A stretch of 25,679 nt of DNA from Actinomycetota bacterium (lineage in GTDB: Bacteria > Actinomycetota > Actinomycetes > Actinomycetales > Actinomycetaceae): positions 1-25,679 of the forward strand of contig JAHYYD010000004.1 of assembly GCA_019425105.1 (NCBI GenBank), read 5' to 3'. The notes beneath the pieces are model-generated. The model was not told where the DNA came from, made no database searches, and worked only from the letters and a program-made list of their open reading frames with translations. Positions 1 through 7,240 of the stretch are shown one piece after another; position 1 is the first letter of the stretch; each line of letters opens with the position of its first letter. Both the position numbers and the translations under genes were made by a program.

Positions 1-5
1 TGAAA

Positions 6-497
6 TCAGCGCTTCGAGAACTGCGAAGCCTTGCGGGCCTTCTTGAGGCCTGCCTTCTTACGCTCGGTGGCGCGGGCGTCGCGGGTCAGGAAGCCAGCCT
101 TCTTGAGGGCCGGACGGTTCGCGTCGCGGTCGATCTCGTTGAGGGCGCGCGACACGCCGAGGCGCAGGGCACCGGCCTGGCCGGAAATGCCGCCGCCGTT
201 GATGCGGGCGATAACGTCGAAGCGGCCGTCAATGTCGAGCAGCACGAAGGGGGACTTCACCAGCTGCTGGTGCAGCTTGTTGGGGAAGTAGTCCTCAAGG
301 GTGCGACCGTTGATGGTCCACTTGCCGGAGCCGGGGACCAGGCGAACGCGGGCGACGGCCTCCTTGCGGCGGCCCAGGCCCGCGCCGGGCGCGGTGATGG
401 ACTGACCGGCGCCGGCGGGAGCCGACTCGGTCTCGGACGTGTAGGAGCTGGGGACGACTTCCTCGTCCAGCTCAGCGGAAACGATGGTCTCAGCCAC
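6..497 (-). CDS. rpsI: 30S ribosomal protein S9
   Basis: S9 sits in the head of the 30S subunit, and its basic C-terminal tail reaches towards the P-site tRNA. The family core is visible from [15 protein letters not shown] through [15 protein letters not shown] to the C-terminal [12 protein letters not shown], which ends in the invariant KR. I place the start at the GTG at 497 because it follows GAGGAG at good spacing; the upstream in-frame TTG at 515 has no ribosome binding site. This gives 163 aa against about 130 in E. coli. The excess is an acidic, Ser/Pro/Ala-rich N-terminal extension of about 36 residues, a type also seen in other actinobacterial S9 proteins. The gene lies 38 nt downstream of rplM and is surely its operon partner. 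Identity is certain; the start is very likely. Confidence 0.97.
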   Translation of the reverse strand: MAETIVSAELDEEVVPSSYTSETESAPAGAGQSITAPGAGLGRRKEAVARVRLVPGSGKWTINGRTLEDYFPNKLHQQLVKSPFVLLDIDGRFDVIARINGGGISGQAGALRLGVSRALNEIDRDANRPALKKAGFLTRDARATERKKAGLKKARKASQFSKR

Positions 498-535
498 GGT
501 TCTCCTCAGGGTCAAAGGCGTTCAGCGACCGGAGG

Positions 536-979
536 TCACTGAGCCACCTGGGTCAGTTCGTAGGGAACCGGCGACTGGCCGGCGTGGGGGTGCTCCGGGC
601 CAGCGTAAACGTGCAGCTTCTTGAACTGCGCGCGGCCGAGGGAGTTGTGAGGAAGCATGCCCTTAACGGCCTTCTCGACGGCGCGCTCGGGCGCCGCAGC
701 GAGGAGGTCACGGTAAGCGGTCGCGGTCAGGCCGCCGGGACGACCGGAGTGACGGTAGGCCATCTTCTGGTCGAGCTTCTTGCCGGTCAGAGCGACCTTG
801 TCCGCGTTGATGATGATGACGTTGTCGCCCATGTCCATGTGAGGGGCGAACGTCGGCTTGTGCTTCCCACGGAGGAGGGCAGCGGTCTGGGCTGCCAGAC
901 GACCGAGGACGACGTCGGTGGCGTCAATGACGTACCACTTCTTGTCCGCGTCCCCGGGCTTGGGTGAATAGGTGCGCAC
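536..979 (-). CDS. rplM: 50S ribosomal protein L13
   Basis: L13 is an early-assembly 50S protein that binds 23S rRNA. The core is typical: [15 protein letters not shown] near the N-terminus, the [10 protein letters not shown] segment, [11 protein letters not shown], then [11 protein letters not shown] and [12 protein letters not shown] choose the GTG at 979 ([10 protein letters not shown]...), which has GAAGG eight bases upstream and matches the usual actinobacterial N-terminus. An in-frame TTG at 994 would add five residues but has no Shine-Dalgarno sequence. The length is 147 aa, normal for the family. It is the first gene of rplM-rpsI, preceded by a near-consensus promoter and a leader of about 140 nt. 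Confidence 0.96.
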   Translation of the reverse strand: MRTYSPKPGDADKKWYVIDATDVVLGRLAAQTAALLRGKHKPTFAPHMDMGDNVIIINADKVALTGKKLDQKMAYRHSGRPGGLTATAYRDLLAAAPERAVEKAVKGMLPHNSLGRAQFKKLHVYAGPEHPHAGQSPVPYELTQVAQ

Positions 980-1126
980 GGGCGTAACCTTCAATTCTTG
1001 TTGGTCATGGGACGCCGCGCCGGTTTTTCCGGGGGCATCCGCGATGAAACGGTTCGCGCGAGGCGTCGGCGAGCGCTCCTAGCGAGTGGGAGACACTAGG
1101 TACTCTGCTGACGCACAGCACTAGCC
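980..1126 (-). promoter_or_regulatory. rplM-rpsI 5' leader, structured
   Basis: This is the leader expected from the promoter at 1127-1155. On the transcribed strand it can form TGCTG/CAGCA and CCTAG/CTAGG hairpins near its 5' end, and a CCGG-AAAAA-CCGG hairpin nearer the gene. Autogenous leaders are known for rplM operons in other phyla, but I cannot match this one to a known class. Confidence 0.4.
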
Positions 1127-1155
1127 ATATTATCGGGGTGCGGCCCGGCGGTCAA
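1127..1155 (-). promoter_or_regulatory. sigma-A-type promoter of rplM-rpsI
   Basis: Read on the minus strand, TTGACC (1150-1155) is separated by exactly 17 bp from TAATAT (1127-1132), close to the housekeeping consensus. The start of transcription should fall near 1120. It lies just outside the truA stop codon and gives rplM-rpsI its own promoter, independent of truA. Confidence 0.8.
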
Positions 1156-1182
1156 AGCGCGGCGAATACTGTGTCACATTCC

Positions 1183-2091
1183 TCAGCCGTCGTCGCCGCA
1201 GCAGCTATCTCGCCTGGCCCGAGCCTGCTGCGCCCTCGCGCCCCACTGGGACGGGTCGGGATAGTCGACGCCCTCGAGGGTGAGTCCGTGGGCGGGGGCG
1301 ATCGGTGCGGCTTCAGCGCGCGAGCGGGCGCTCAGGATCTGTGCCGGGTAGTCCGTATCGCGCGCGCCCGAGCCCACCAGGAGCAGCGCTCCGACCAGGG
1401 AGCGGACCATCGAATGACAAAACGCGTCCGCCTCGACGGAGAAGACGAGAGTCCCTTCGCTGTCGCGCTGCGCGTGCAACGTCCGCAGCGTCCGAATCGT
1501 CGTGGCCCCCTCGCGCGGGCGACAGAACCCGAGAAAGTCGTGCTCCCCGAGCAGGGAGGCCCCGGCCTCGTTCATGGCTGCCTCGTCGAGCGGGTCCTCC
1601 ACCCACAGGCGGTCCCATCGGCCCAGCGGCCAGGGACGATCCGAGACCCGGTAGGCGTAGGAGCGGCCGAGGGCGGAAAAGCGCGCGTCGAAGCTGGGGT
1701 CAACGACGGCGGCCGAGTAGATGCGCACATCGCAGGTCCCGCGCGCGGCGGGCAGGTCGCGTCCACGCGCGCGCTCACCGTAGCGCCCGGAGAGAATCTT
1801 GTTCAGCCTGCGCACGATCGACGAGGCCGTGGCCTCCTGGGAGGACTCCCCTCCCCTGGGCGTCAGCCGCGCCCAGGCCTCGTCGCTCAGGTCGACATGA
1901 CAGACCTGGTGGCGCGCATGCACCCCGGCGTCGGTGCGCCCAGCGACGGTCGTCGTCACTTCCTCGCGCGAGGCCATCGCGAGGGCCGCTTCGACCTCAC
2001 CCTGGACGGTGCGCAGGCCGGGCTGGGCGGCCCAGCCTCGAAAATCTGTGCCGTCATAGCCCAGGTCCAGGCGCAGGCGACGCGTGCTCAC
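1183..2091 (-). CDS. truA: tRNA pseudouridine synthase A
   Basis: TruA converts uridines 38-40 of the tRNA anticodon stem to pseudouridine. The N-terminal LRLDLGYDGTDFRGWA block and the catalytic motif GRTDAGVHA are both present; the nucleophile is Asp54 in the numbering used here. Further family marks are the SALGRSYAYRV strand, the HDFLGFCRPRE segment and the C-terminal FCHSMVRSLVGALLLVG helix. The length is 302 aa. I choose the GTG at 2091, whose GTGA overlaps the stop of the ROK gene and puts the start just before the conserved LRLDL strand. A GTG at 2100 is an alternative adding three residues. The last 20 or so residues (RAQQARARRDSCCGDDG) are a non-conserved tail. Finding truA near rplM is common in Actinobacteria. 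Confidence 0.95.
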   Translation of the reverse strand: MSTRRLRLDLGYDGTDFRGWAAQPGLRTVQGEVEAALAMASREEVTTTVAGRTDAGVHARHQVCHVDLSDEAWARLTPRGGESSQEATASSIVRRLNKILSGRYGERARGRDLPAARGTCDVRIYSAAVVDPSFDARFSALGRSYAYRVSDRPWPLGRWDRLWVEDPLDEAAMNEAGASLLGEHDFLGFCRPREGATTIRTLRTLHAQRDSEGTLVFSVEADAFCHSMVRSLVGALLLVGSGARDTDYPAQILSARSRAEAAPIAPAHGLTLEGVDYPDPSQWGARAQQARARRDSCCGDDG

Positions 2092-2837
2092 AGCTCCCAC
2101 GCCCGCACGCCGCCGATGATTCCCGCATCGTTGGGCACGACGATCACGTCGTCGCCCATGAGACGCAGGTTCGAGGCCGTGATGCGCTTCGAGTTACCGC
2201 CCCCCAGGTAGAGGCGGTCCCACATGTACATCGGGCGTAGGCCGTCCACCACGCGGCGGATGCGGCGCGACCAGTGCACGTCGCCGAGGCGCAGGCGCTC
2301 ATGCTCGCCAATGTAGTCGTCGTAGGTGAGGCCCCAGCGAACCGGCCCCTGCGAGACCTCGACGTGGGGTGCCAGCTGGCCGCCGTCAAAGACCGCGTTA
2401 CCCAGGCCAGTCCCCAGGGTGATGATCATTTCGAGGCCGCGGCCGGTGATCGCACCCGCGCCCGCAACCTCCGCGTCGTTCAGGACCTTCGTGGGCAGGC
2501 CGAGCGCCTGCTCAATCGCGTGCCCCATGTCGAAGTGATCCCAGCTTTCCACCAGCTCAGGCAGCACGCGCGAACGGGGCCCGTCGCGGGTGATGTAGTG
2601 AGGCGTAGCAATGACGACACCGTGCCGAATCATGCCCGGCATGCCCATCGTCACGCGCGTCGCCGCGGGAAGCTCGCGGGCGAGGCCGACAACGGTCTCC
2701 ACGAGGAGTTCCGGAGGCAGCGGGTACGGAGTAGGCACCCGGCGAGGCGGGGCCATCATCGTCCCACGCTCATCAACGACAGATCCCTTGATGCCACCGC
2801 CGCCGCAGTCAATCGCCAACGTCATCTCACGAGTCAT
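2088..2837 (-). CDS. ROK-family / polyphosphate-glucokinase-like sugar kinase
   Basis: The 249-aa protein has the ASKHA sugar-kinase layout. Phosphate-1 motif DCGGGGIKG is at residues 10-18, GMPGMI at 65-70, the catalytic-base motif LNDAE at 119-123 (Asp121), phosphate-2 TLGTGLG at 140-146, and LGGGNSKRI at 211-219 in the adenosine region. There is no ROK zinc cluster (CGxxGCxE), as in actinobacterial PpgK. Unlike PpgK, the sugar-binding E-x-G-H segment expected after phosphate-2 is not recognisable; HVEVSQGPVRWGL stands there. I therefore leave the substrate open: glucose with polyphosphate or ATP is the family guess. The gene sits between rplQ and truA and overlaps truA by 4 nt. No ribosome binding site precedes the ATG, which fits leaderless translation. 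A second ATG at 2825 is possible. Confidence 0.82.
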   Translation of the reverse strand: MTREMTLAIDCGGGGIKGSVVDERGTMMAPPRRVPTPYPLPPELLVETVVGLARELPAATRVTMGMPGMIRHGVVIATPHYITRDGPRSRVLPELVESWDHFDMGHAIEQALGLPTKVLNDAEVAGAGAITGRGLEMIITLGTGLGNAVFDGGQLAPHVEVSQGPVRWGLTYDDYIGEHERLRLGDVHWSRRIRRVVDGLRPMYMWDRLYLGGGNSKRITASNLRLMGDDVIVVPNDAGIIGGVRAWEL

Positions 2838-2843
2838 GACATC

Positions 2844-2849
2844 AGGCTA
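2844..2849 (-). promoter_or_regulatory. possible -10 box for leaderless ROK mRNA
   Basis: On the minus strand TAGCCT ends six bases before the ATG at 2837, so a transcript from it would begin at or next to the start codon. This fits the missing Shine-Dalgarno sequence. No good -35 box is visible, because the rplQ terminator lies just upstream. Tentative. Confidence 0.35.
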
Positions 2850-2862
2850 CCGGATACGGCAA

Positions 2863-2892
2863 GGGCCGGACACCCCGGAGGGTGCCCGGCCC
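2863..2892 (-). terminator. terminator after rplQ
   Basis: A 13-bp stem (arms 2863-2875 and 2880-2892, one G-U pair) with a 4-nt loop lies 28 bp past the rplQ stop. It is very GC-rich, with only a short T pair after it, as is common in high-GC genomes. It ends the alpha operon. Confidence 0.8.
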
Positions 2893-2920
2893 AATGCTCG
2901 AGCGAATCAGTGACCTTGCG

Positions 2921-3505
2921 TCACTTCTCCTCAGCGGCCTGCTCGGCGGCGTCTTCAGCCTTGCCGGCCTCCTCGGCGATCTCCTCGGCCTCGTTGGCCT
3001 TGGCGAGATCGCCTTCCTCGCGAGCCTCTTCGGCGCGCTCGGCTGCAGCCTCAGCGGCTTCCTCGGCCTCGGCAGCAACGGCCTTGGCCTCGGCGGCCTT
3101 CTCAGCCGTCTTCTCGGCAGCCTTCACGACGGCCTTCTTCTCGACCTTCTCCATGACGAGCTCGATGCGCATCAGGGGAGCGTTGTCGCCCTTGCGGTTG
3201 CCGACGCGGATGAGGCGGGTGTAGCCGCCAGCGCGCTCGGAATCCATCGCGGGAACGAGCTCCTCGAAGAGGATCGCGACGATGCCCTTGTTGGGGATCT
3301 TCTTCAGGACCGTGCGGCGGGCGTGCTGGTCGCCACGCTTGGCCTTAGTGATCAGCTTCTCGATGTAGGGGCGCAGGGCCTTGGCCTTCGCCTCCGTGGT
3401 CGTGAGGCCGCGGTGTTCGATGAGCTGAGCTGCCAGGTTCGACAGGATCAGCTTCTGGTGTGCCGGGCTACCGCCCAGACGAGCACCCTTCTTGGGGGTG
3501 GGCAT
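2921..3505 (-). CDS. rplQ: 50S ribosomal protein L17 with long A/E/K-rich C-terminal extension
   Basis: L17 binds 23S rRNA on the solvent side of the 50S subunit, near the exit tunnel. Residues 1-118 are the ordinary family core: [20 protein letters not shown], the [20 protein letters not shown] block, and the closing [14 protein letters not shown]. From about residue 119 to 194 the protein continues as almost pure Ala, Glu and Lys with a few Arg and Asp, predicted to be helical or coiled-coil and highly charged. Ordinary bacterial L17 stops near residue 120. Extended L17 tails occur in several Actinobacteria, but 75 residues is long. It is the last gene of the alpha operon, 43 nt after rpoA, followed by a terminator. 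Confidence 0.96.
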   Translation of the reverse strand: MPTPKKGARLGGSPAHQKLILSNLAAQLIEHRGLTTTEAKAKALRPYIEKLITKAKRGDQHARRTVLKKIPNKGIVAILFEELVPAMDSERAGGYTRLIRVGNRKGDNAPLMRIELVMEKVEKKAVVKAAEKTAEKAAEAKAVAAEAEEAAEAAAERAEEAREEGDLAKANEAEEIAEEAGKAEDAAEQAAEEK

Positions 3506-3548
3506 TTGTTTCTCCTACGGATTCAATGCGTCCATCGGACGCACGGGG

Positions 3549-4544
3549 TCAGATGGACTGGTCGTCCGAAAAGATCGCGGCGGACTCCGAGTCGCCGAAG
3601 CTCGGCATGACCGAGTCCTTCAGCGTCATACCAAGGGCCGCCAGGGACTCCTTGATCTCTTCGATCGACTTGGTGCCGAAGTTGCGGATGTCGAGCAGAT
3701 CGGCCTCCGAGTGAGCAACCAGCTCGCCGACGGTCAGAATGCCGCGGCGACGCAGCGCGTTGTAGGAACGCGACTGCAGGTTCAGGTTCTCGATCGGGAG
3801 CGCCAGATCGGCGGCGAGGGTGGCGTCGGTGGTGGACGGACCCACCTCGATGCCTTCCGCTTCCTCGTTCAGTTCACGCATGAGGCCGAACAGCTCCACC
3901 AGCGTCTTGCCGGCCGAGGCCAGGGCATCGCGCGGGGTGATCGCCGGCTTGGTCTCCACGTCGATGACGAGGCGATCAAAGTCGGTGCGCTGCTCGACAC
4001 GCGTCGCCTCGACCTTGTAGGTCACCTTGACGACGGGCGAGTAGATCGAATCAATCGGAATGCGAGAGATTTCGGCCTGCGGATCCTTGTTCTGAGCGGC
4101 CGACACGTAGCCGCGGCCACGCTCGACGGTCAGCTCGATCTCCAGCTTGCCCTTCTCGTTGAGGGTGGCAAGGTGCAGATCGGGGTTGTGGATCTCCACG
4201 CCGGCGGGAGGCGTGATGTCTCCGGCGACAACCTCGCCGGGGCCAGCCTTCCGCAGGTACATGACGACAGGCTCGTCGTTCTCGCTGGACAGGACGATCT
4301 GCTTGATGTTCAGGATGATCTCAGCGACATCTTCCTTCACACCTTCGATCGTGCGGAACTCGTGGGGGACGCCATCGATGCGGATGGACGTCACCGCTGC
4401 ACCCGGGATCGAGGACAGGAGGGTACGACGCAGGGAGTTACCCAGCGTGTAGCCGAACCCGGGCTCGAGGGGCTCCAGGGTGAAACGGGAGCGCAGGTCG
4501 CTGACCTTTTCTTCGGTCAGGATGGGTCGCTCTGCAATGAGCAC
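3549..4544 (-). CDS. rpoA: DNA-directed RNA polymerase subunit alpha
   Basis: Alpha dimerises to nucleate RNA polymerase assembly, and its C-terminal domain contacts promoter UP elements and activators. The N-terminal domain is recognisable from [30 protein letters not shown] and [15 protein letters not shown]. The C-terminal domain (about residues 255-315) shows [22 protein letters not shown] and the helix-hairpin-helix part [17 protein letters not shown]. The length of 331 aa is normal. The gene follows rpsK without an intervening rpsD, after a 124-bp gap that holds a strong hairpin. Confidence 0.98.
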   Translation of the reverse strand: MLIAERPILTEEKVSDLRSRFTLEPLEPGFGYTLGNSLRRTLLSSIPGAAVTSIRIDGVPHEFRTIEGVKEDVAEIILNIKQIVLSSENDEPVVMYLRKAGPGEVVAGDITPPAGVEIHNPDLHLATLNEKGKLEIELTVERGRGYVSAAQNKDPQAEISRIPIDSIYSPVVKVTYKVEATRVEQRTDFDRLVIDVETKPAITPRDALASAGKTLVELFGLMRELNEEAEGIEVGPSTTDATLAADLALPIENLNLQSRSYNALRRRGILTVGELVAHSEADLLDIRNFGTKSIEEIKESLAALGMTLKDSVMPSFGDSESAAIFSDDQSI

Positions 4545-4640
4545 GTCTATTCCTTTCTGGCCGGTGCCCGCTATATGACACCGGATATGGGAACCTGCTG
4601 AAGCAGGCTAAGGGAGTAAGAACCCGAAGGTTCAGACGTG

Positions 4641-4659
4641 GGGAGGGCAGGGCCCTCCC
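4641..4659 (-). other. GC hairpin in the rpsK-rpoA gap
   Basis: Perfect 8-bp inverted repeat (4641-4648 with 4652-4659) and a 3-nt loop, 9 bp after the rpsK stop. No T-tract follows on the minus strand. It could be an RNA-processing or partial termination site that sets rpoA below the ribosomal genes, or a 3'-end stabiliser. Confidence 0.5.
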
Positions 4660-4668
4660 GTCCGCAAG

Positions 4669-5079
4669 TCAGCCGCGGCGGCGCTTCGGCGGGCGGGTGC
4701 CGTTGAAGGCCTGAGGCGTGACGTCCTGGATCGAACCGATCTCGAGGCCGGCGGCCTGGAGGGAACGGATCGCGGTCTCGCGGCCGGAGCCGGGACCCTT
4801 CACGAAAACGTCAACCTTCTTCATGCCGTGCTCCTGGGCGCGACGAGCCGCAGCCTCGGCCGCGAGCTGCGCGGCGAAGGGGGTGGACTTACGCGAACCC
4901 TTGAAGCCAACCTGGCCGGAGGACGCCCAGGCGACAACCGCGCCCGTGGGGTCCGTGAGGGAAACGATGGTGTTGTTGAACGTCGACTTGATGTAGGCGT
5001 GGCCGTTGGTGACGTTCTTCGAAATCTTGCGACGCGGCTTGCGGGCACCGCCCGTGCGCGAGGTCTTTGCTGCTGCCAT
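4669..5079 (-). CDS. rpsK: 30S ribosomal protein S11
   Basis: S11 lies on the 30S platform and contacts mRNA near the E site. Diagnostic blocks are [39 protein letters not shown], the [19 protein letters not shown] strand-turn, and the C-terminal [18 protein letters not shown]. The 136-aa length is typical of Actinobacteria, with a basic N-terminal tail ([15 protein letters not shown]). It follows rpsM by 61 nt. Confidence 0.98.
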   Translation of the reverse strand: MAAAKTSRTGGARKPRRKISKNVTNGHAYIKSTFNNTIVSLTDPTGAVVAWASSGQVGFKGSRKSTPFAAQLAAEAAARRAQEHGMKKVDVFVKGPGSGRETAIRSLQAAGLEIGSIQDVTPQAFNGTRPPKRRRG

Positions 5080-5140
5080 TTCTGGTTCAGTTCCTTCTTG
5101 TCGCGGAAAGCTACCCCGAGGGGCTGGGCTTCCCTAGGCC

Positions 5141-5515
5141 TTACTTGGCCTTCTTCTTGCCTGCAACGGTGCGCTTGGGGCCCTTGCGGGTACGCGCGTT
5201 GGTCTTGGTGCGCTGACCGTGGACCGGCAGGCCACGACGGTGGCGAAGGCCCTGGTACGAACCGATTTCGATCTTGCGACGAATGTCGGCCTGAACCTCA
5301 CGGCGGAGGTCACCCTCAACCTTGAAGTTTGCCTCAATGTAGTCACGAAGCTTGACGAGGTCCTCTTCCGTCGCGTCCTTCACGCGGACGTCCGGGCTGA
5401 CGCCGGTGGCGGCGAGGGTCTCTGCCGCGCGGGTGCGGCCGACTCCGTAGATGTATGTGAGCGCGATCTCGAGCCGCTTCTCGCGGGGGAGGTCGACGCC
5501 GGCAATACGTGCCAT
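5141..5515 (-). CDS. rpsM: 30S ribosomal protein S13
   Basis: S13 is in the 30S head, forms bridges to the 50S subunit and contacts the P-site tRNA. The protein opens with [20 protein letters not shown], has the helix-two-turn-helix part [14 protein letters not shown], then [24 protein letters not shown], and ends in a Lys-rich tail. I choose the ATG at 5515 (124 aa), the universal family start, with GGAG about ten bases upstream. An upstream in-frame ATG at 5539 would add eight unconserved residues. The 148-bp gap before it is structured. Confidence 0.97.
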   Translation of the reverse strand: MARIAGVDLPREKRLEIALTYIYGVGRTRAAETLAATGVSPDVRVKDATEEDLVKLRDYIEANFKVEGDLRREVQADIRRKIEIGSYQGLRHRRGLPVHGQRTKTNARTRKGPKRTVAGKKKAK

Positions 5516-5663
5516 GGTGATGTTGCTCCAGTTGTTCATCGGAGGTCGTCATCGCTCAGTCCGGGCGAGCAGCCCGGCCTCGGCCTCCGAACCGAGGGTC
5601 ACCCATGTGTGGGCGCTTAGAGTGATGCTGTGGGGCTTGTTGCCCCGCGGGTCGCAGCGGGCC
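5516..5663 (-). promoter_or_regulatory. structured rpmJ-rpsM spacer
   Basis: This 148-bp spacer holds three consecutive perfect hairpins: GGGGC/GCCCC (5632-5646), a 6-bp CCTCGG/CCGAGG stem (5578-5583 with 5592-5597), and a 6-bp CCGGGC/GCCCGG stem (5561-5566 with 5572-5577). It could be a regulatory leader for rpsM-rpsK-rpoA-rplQ. I see no clear promoter. Confidence 0.4.
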
Positions 5664-5777
5664 TCAGCCCTGGCGCTGCTTGTGCCTGGGGTTGTCGCAG
5701 ATGACCATGACGTTGCCGTGGCGACGAATCACCTTGCACTTGTCACAGATCTTCTTGACACTCGGCTTGACCTTCAT
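5664..5777 (-). CDS. rpmJ: 50S ribosomal protein L36
   Basis: A 37-aa gene, the smallest ribosomal protein. It opens [15 protein letters not shown] and ends NPRHKQRQG. Cys11, Cys14, Cys27 and His32 form the classic zinc site, so this is the zinc-binding (C+) paralogue. L36 binds 23S rRNA late in 50S assembly. It sits 40 nt after infA in the standard infA-rpmJ-rpsM order, with a GGAGG-like site just upstream of the ATG. Confidence 0.96.
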   Translation of the reverse strand: MKVKPSVKKICDKCKVIRRHGNVMVICDNPRHKQRQG

Positions 5778-5817
5778 GGTTGTTACCTCCACTGCCCGTC
5801 GGGCAGTTTGTGTCGGG

Positions 5818-6039
5818 TCACTTGTAGCGGTAGACGATACGGCCTCGAGAGAGGTCGTAGGGGCTCAGCTCGACGACAACTCGATCCTCGGGCAGGATGC
5901 GGATGTAGTGCTGACGCATCTTTCCCGCAATGTGGCCGAGAACCACGTGGCCATTCTTCAGTTCCACACGGAACATTGCGTTAGGCAGGGCCTCAACGAC
6001 CGTGCCTTCCATCTCAATGACGCCGTCTTTCTTCGCCAT
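5818..6039 (-). CDS. infA: translation initiation factor IF-1
   Basis: IF-1 is a 73-aa OB-fold protein that occupies the 30S A site during initiation. The family blocks [47 protein letters not shown] and the closing [11 protein letters not shown] are all present. The ATG at 6039 follows GGAGG at an unusually short two-base spacing; AGAGG further up may help. It heads the alpha operon, but 1.34 kb separates it from map, so it needs its own promoter. I could not identify one with confidence. Confidence 0.98.
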   Translation of the reverse strand: MAKKDGVIEMEGTVVEALPNAMFRVELKNGHVVLGHIAGKMRQHYIRILPEDRVVVELSPYDLSRGRIVYRYK

Positions 6040-6356
6040 ATCCTCCGTTTATCCTCTACATGTCTCGGATAGGTTGCGGCGGATGCCGCCAGGCATAGTG
6101 CACCGACGAGTGCCGGATGCAGATACGCCCAAGGAACTACTCTACGGCATCGATACCCCTCGGCGGTAGTCAGGGTCCCTGTCGGTTCGCTCACGTTTAA
6201 TGCGTCACATTTTACGTACACGCTGAGGGGCGTCCACGTCGCTCGTGCCGAGGCCGCACCAGCGCACCGCACGCCATGAGGCACCCGCGCGAAGGACACC
6301 GGCGGGCCCTCGGCCTGGCCACTCACCACGCGCCAGATACCGCGTACCGCAGACCA

Positions 6357-6435
6357 TTCACCACGCACCAAGCGCTATCCACCACGTACTAAGCGCCATC
6401 CACCACGTACTAAGCGCCATCCACCACGTGCGCCA
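6357..6435. repeat. 21-bp tandem repeat, about 3.8 units
   Basis: Two identical 21-bp units (6378-6398 and 6399-6419), core CCACCACGTACTAAGCG, are flanked by a diverged unit at 6357-6377 and a partial unit at 6420-6435. A weaker relative of the unit may lie near 6321-6341. The units abut without spacers, so this is a microsatellite-like array, not CRISPR. Confidence 0.8.
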
Positions 6436-6480
6436 ATGCGGCGCACGCTTGAGGGACCGCAGGGCCTAACCGGGTAAAAG

Positions 6481-6585
6481 TCGCATGCAATTCGATTCGG
6501 TGACGATTCAACTAAGTCTGAAAACGTTGCAATTCCAACGCTGCGATTTCAAGTTTTGAAGTAGCGACAGGAGAATTGCATGCGA
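6481..6585. repeat. 105-bp inverted-end element, copy 1
   Basis: Ends TCGCATGCAATTC (6481-6493) and GAATTGCATGCGA (6573-6585) are perfect inverted repeats of 13 bp, 14 bp if the flanking G/C pair is counted. Inside is a CGTTG-CAATTC-CAACG hairpin (6525-6540) and a TTCA/TGAA hairpin. Copy 2 lies 462 bp away in the same orientation at about 85% identity. No transposase and no clear target duplication were seen. It may be a MITE-like element or a structured intergenic repeat. Confidence 0.75.
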
Positions 6586-6721
6586 CATTGCCTAGAAACC
6601 ATGCGCACGACCGTTTCCATGCGCCACGCAAGATCAGACCTGGAGCATGACACCACTGATCAACAAGACTCAACGCGGTTCCGCCCGCATACGAAGCTGC
6701 AGCCCCAGCCACCAACACACT

Positions 6722-6805
6722 TCCGGATAGGTAAGGAACATCCGGATAGGTAACGAGCATCCGGATAGCTTAATAACCTATCCGGATGCGCGCAACCTAT
6801 CCGGA
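6722..6805. repeat. five phased TCCGGA palindromes
   Basis: TCCGGA occurs at 6722, 6741, 6760, 6781 and 6800, spaced 19, 19, 21 and 19 bp, about two helical turns. Copies 1-3 read TCCGGATAG forwards; copies 4-5 carry CTATCCGGA, so the array is itself inverted about 6770. The central pair forms a perfect 9-bp stem (6760-6768 with 6778-6786). This looks like a cluster of protein-binding sites. Confidence 0.7.
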
Positions 6806-6942
6806 TAAGTCCCACACAGTGGGAACCACGGGCCTCACGACGCAAAAGCGCTACGGCGCAGCCGTACAGACTGACTGAGCAGAGTGCAGGTACTCGCAGG
6901 TTATGGTCTCTCGGCAGACCACAGGGCCCGACCCCACAAATC

Positions 6943-7047
6943 TCGCATGCAATTCGATTGGGCGAAGATTCAACAAAGCCTCAAAACGTTGCAATTCCAA
7001 CGCCGCAATTTCATGGTTTGAAATAGTCGCGGGGGAATTGCATGCGA
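6943..7047. repeat. 105-bp inverted-end element, copy 2
   Basis: Same 13-bp inverted ends as copy 1 (6943-6955 and 7035-7047), same length, and the CGTTG-CAATTC-CAACG hairpin conserved at 6987-7002. The second inner hairpin has an extended stem, ATTTCA/TGAAAT. Both copies are followed by CATTG, so similarity runs five bases beyond the right end. Confidence 0.75.
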
Positions 7048-7240
7048 CATTGATTGCGGGCGCGGCGATTAGGCAGCGCAAAGGCTGAGGGCGAAGTGGG
7101 CCTGGCCGGGCAACGCACACCACACGCGCCACGTGCCACCTGTGAGGAGAGCGCCGGCTGGGCCGCGGCCTGGTCGGGCTTCGAGCCGACCCGCCGAGCG
7201 AAGCTCGCTGCGCGGACGGCGAGCGGGCCCGACGGCACCC

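Noticed and set aside
1138..2211. Long plus-strand open frames opposite truA, and similar frames opposite nearly every ribosomal gene
   Set aside because: They are antisense shadows in high-GC DNA: Arg/Pro/Gly/Asp-rich, no known family, no ribosome binding site, and they mirror conserved genes on the minus strand.
6903..7088. Small plus-strand frame over the 105-bp element whose translation partly resembles that of the other copy
   Set aside because: The likeness follows from the DNA repeat. Copy 1 has stop codons in the same frame, so the frame is not conserved as protein.
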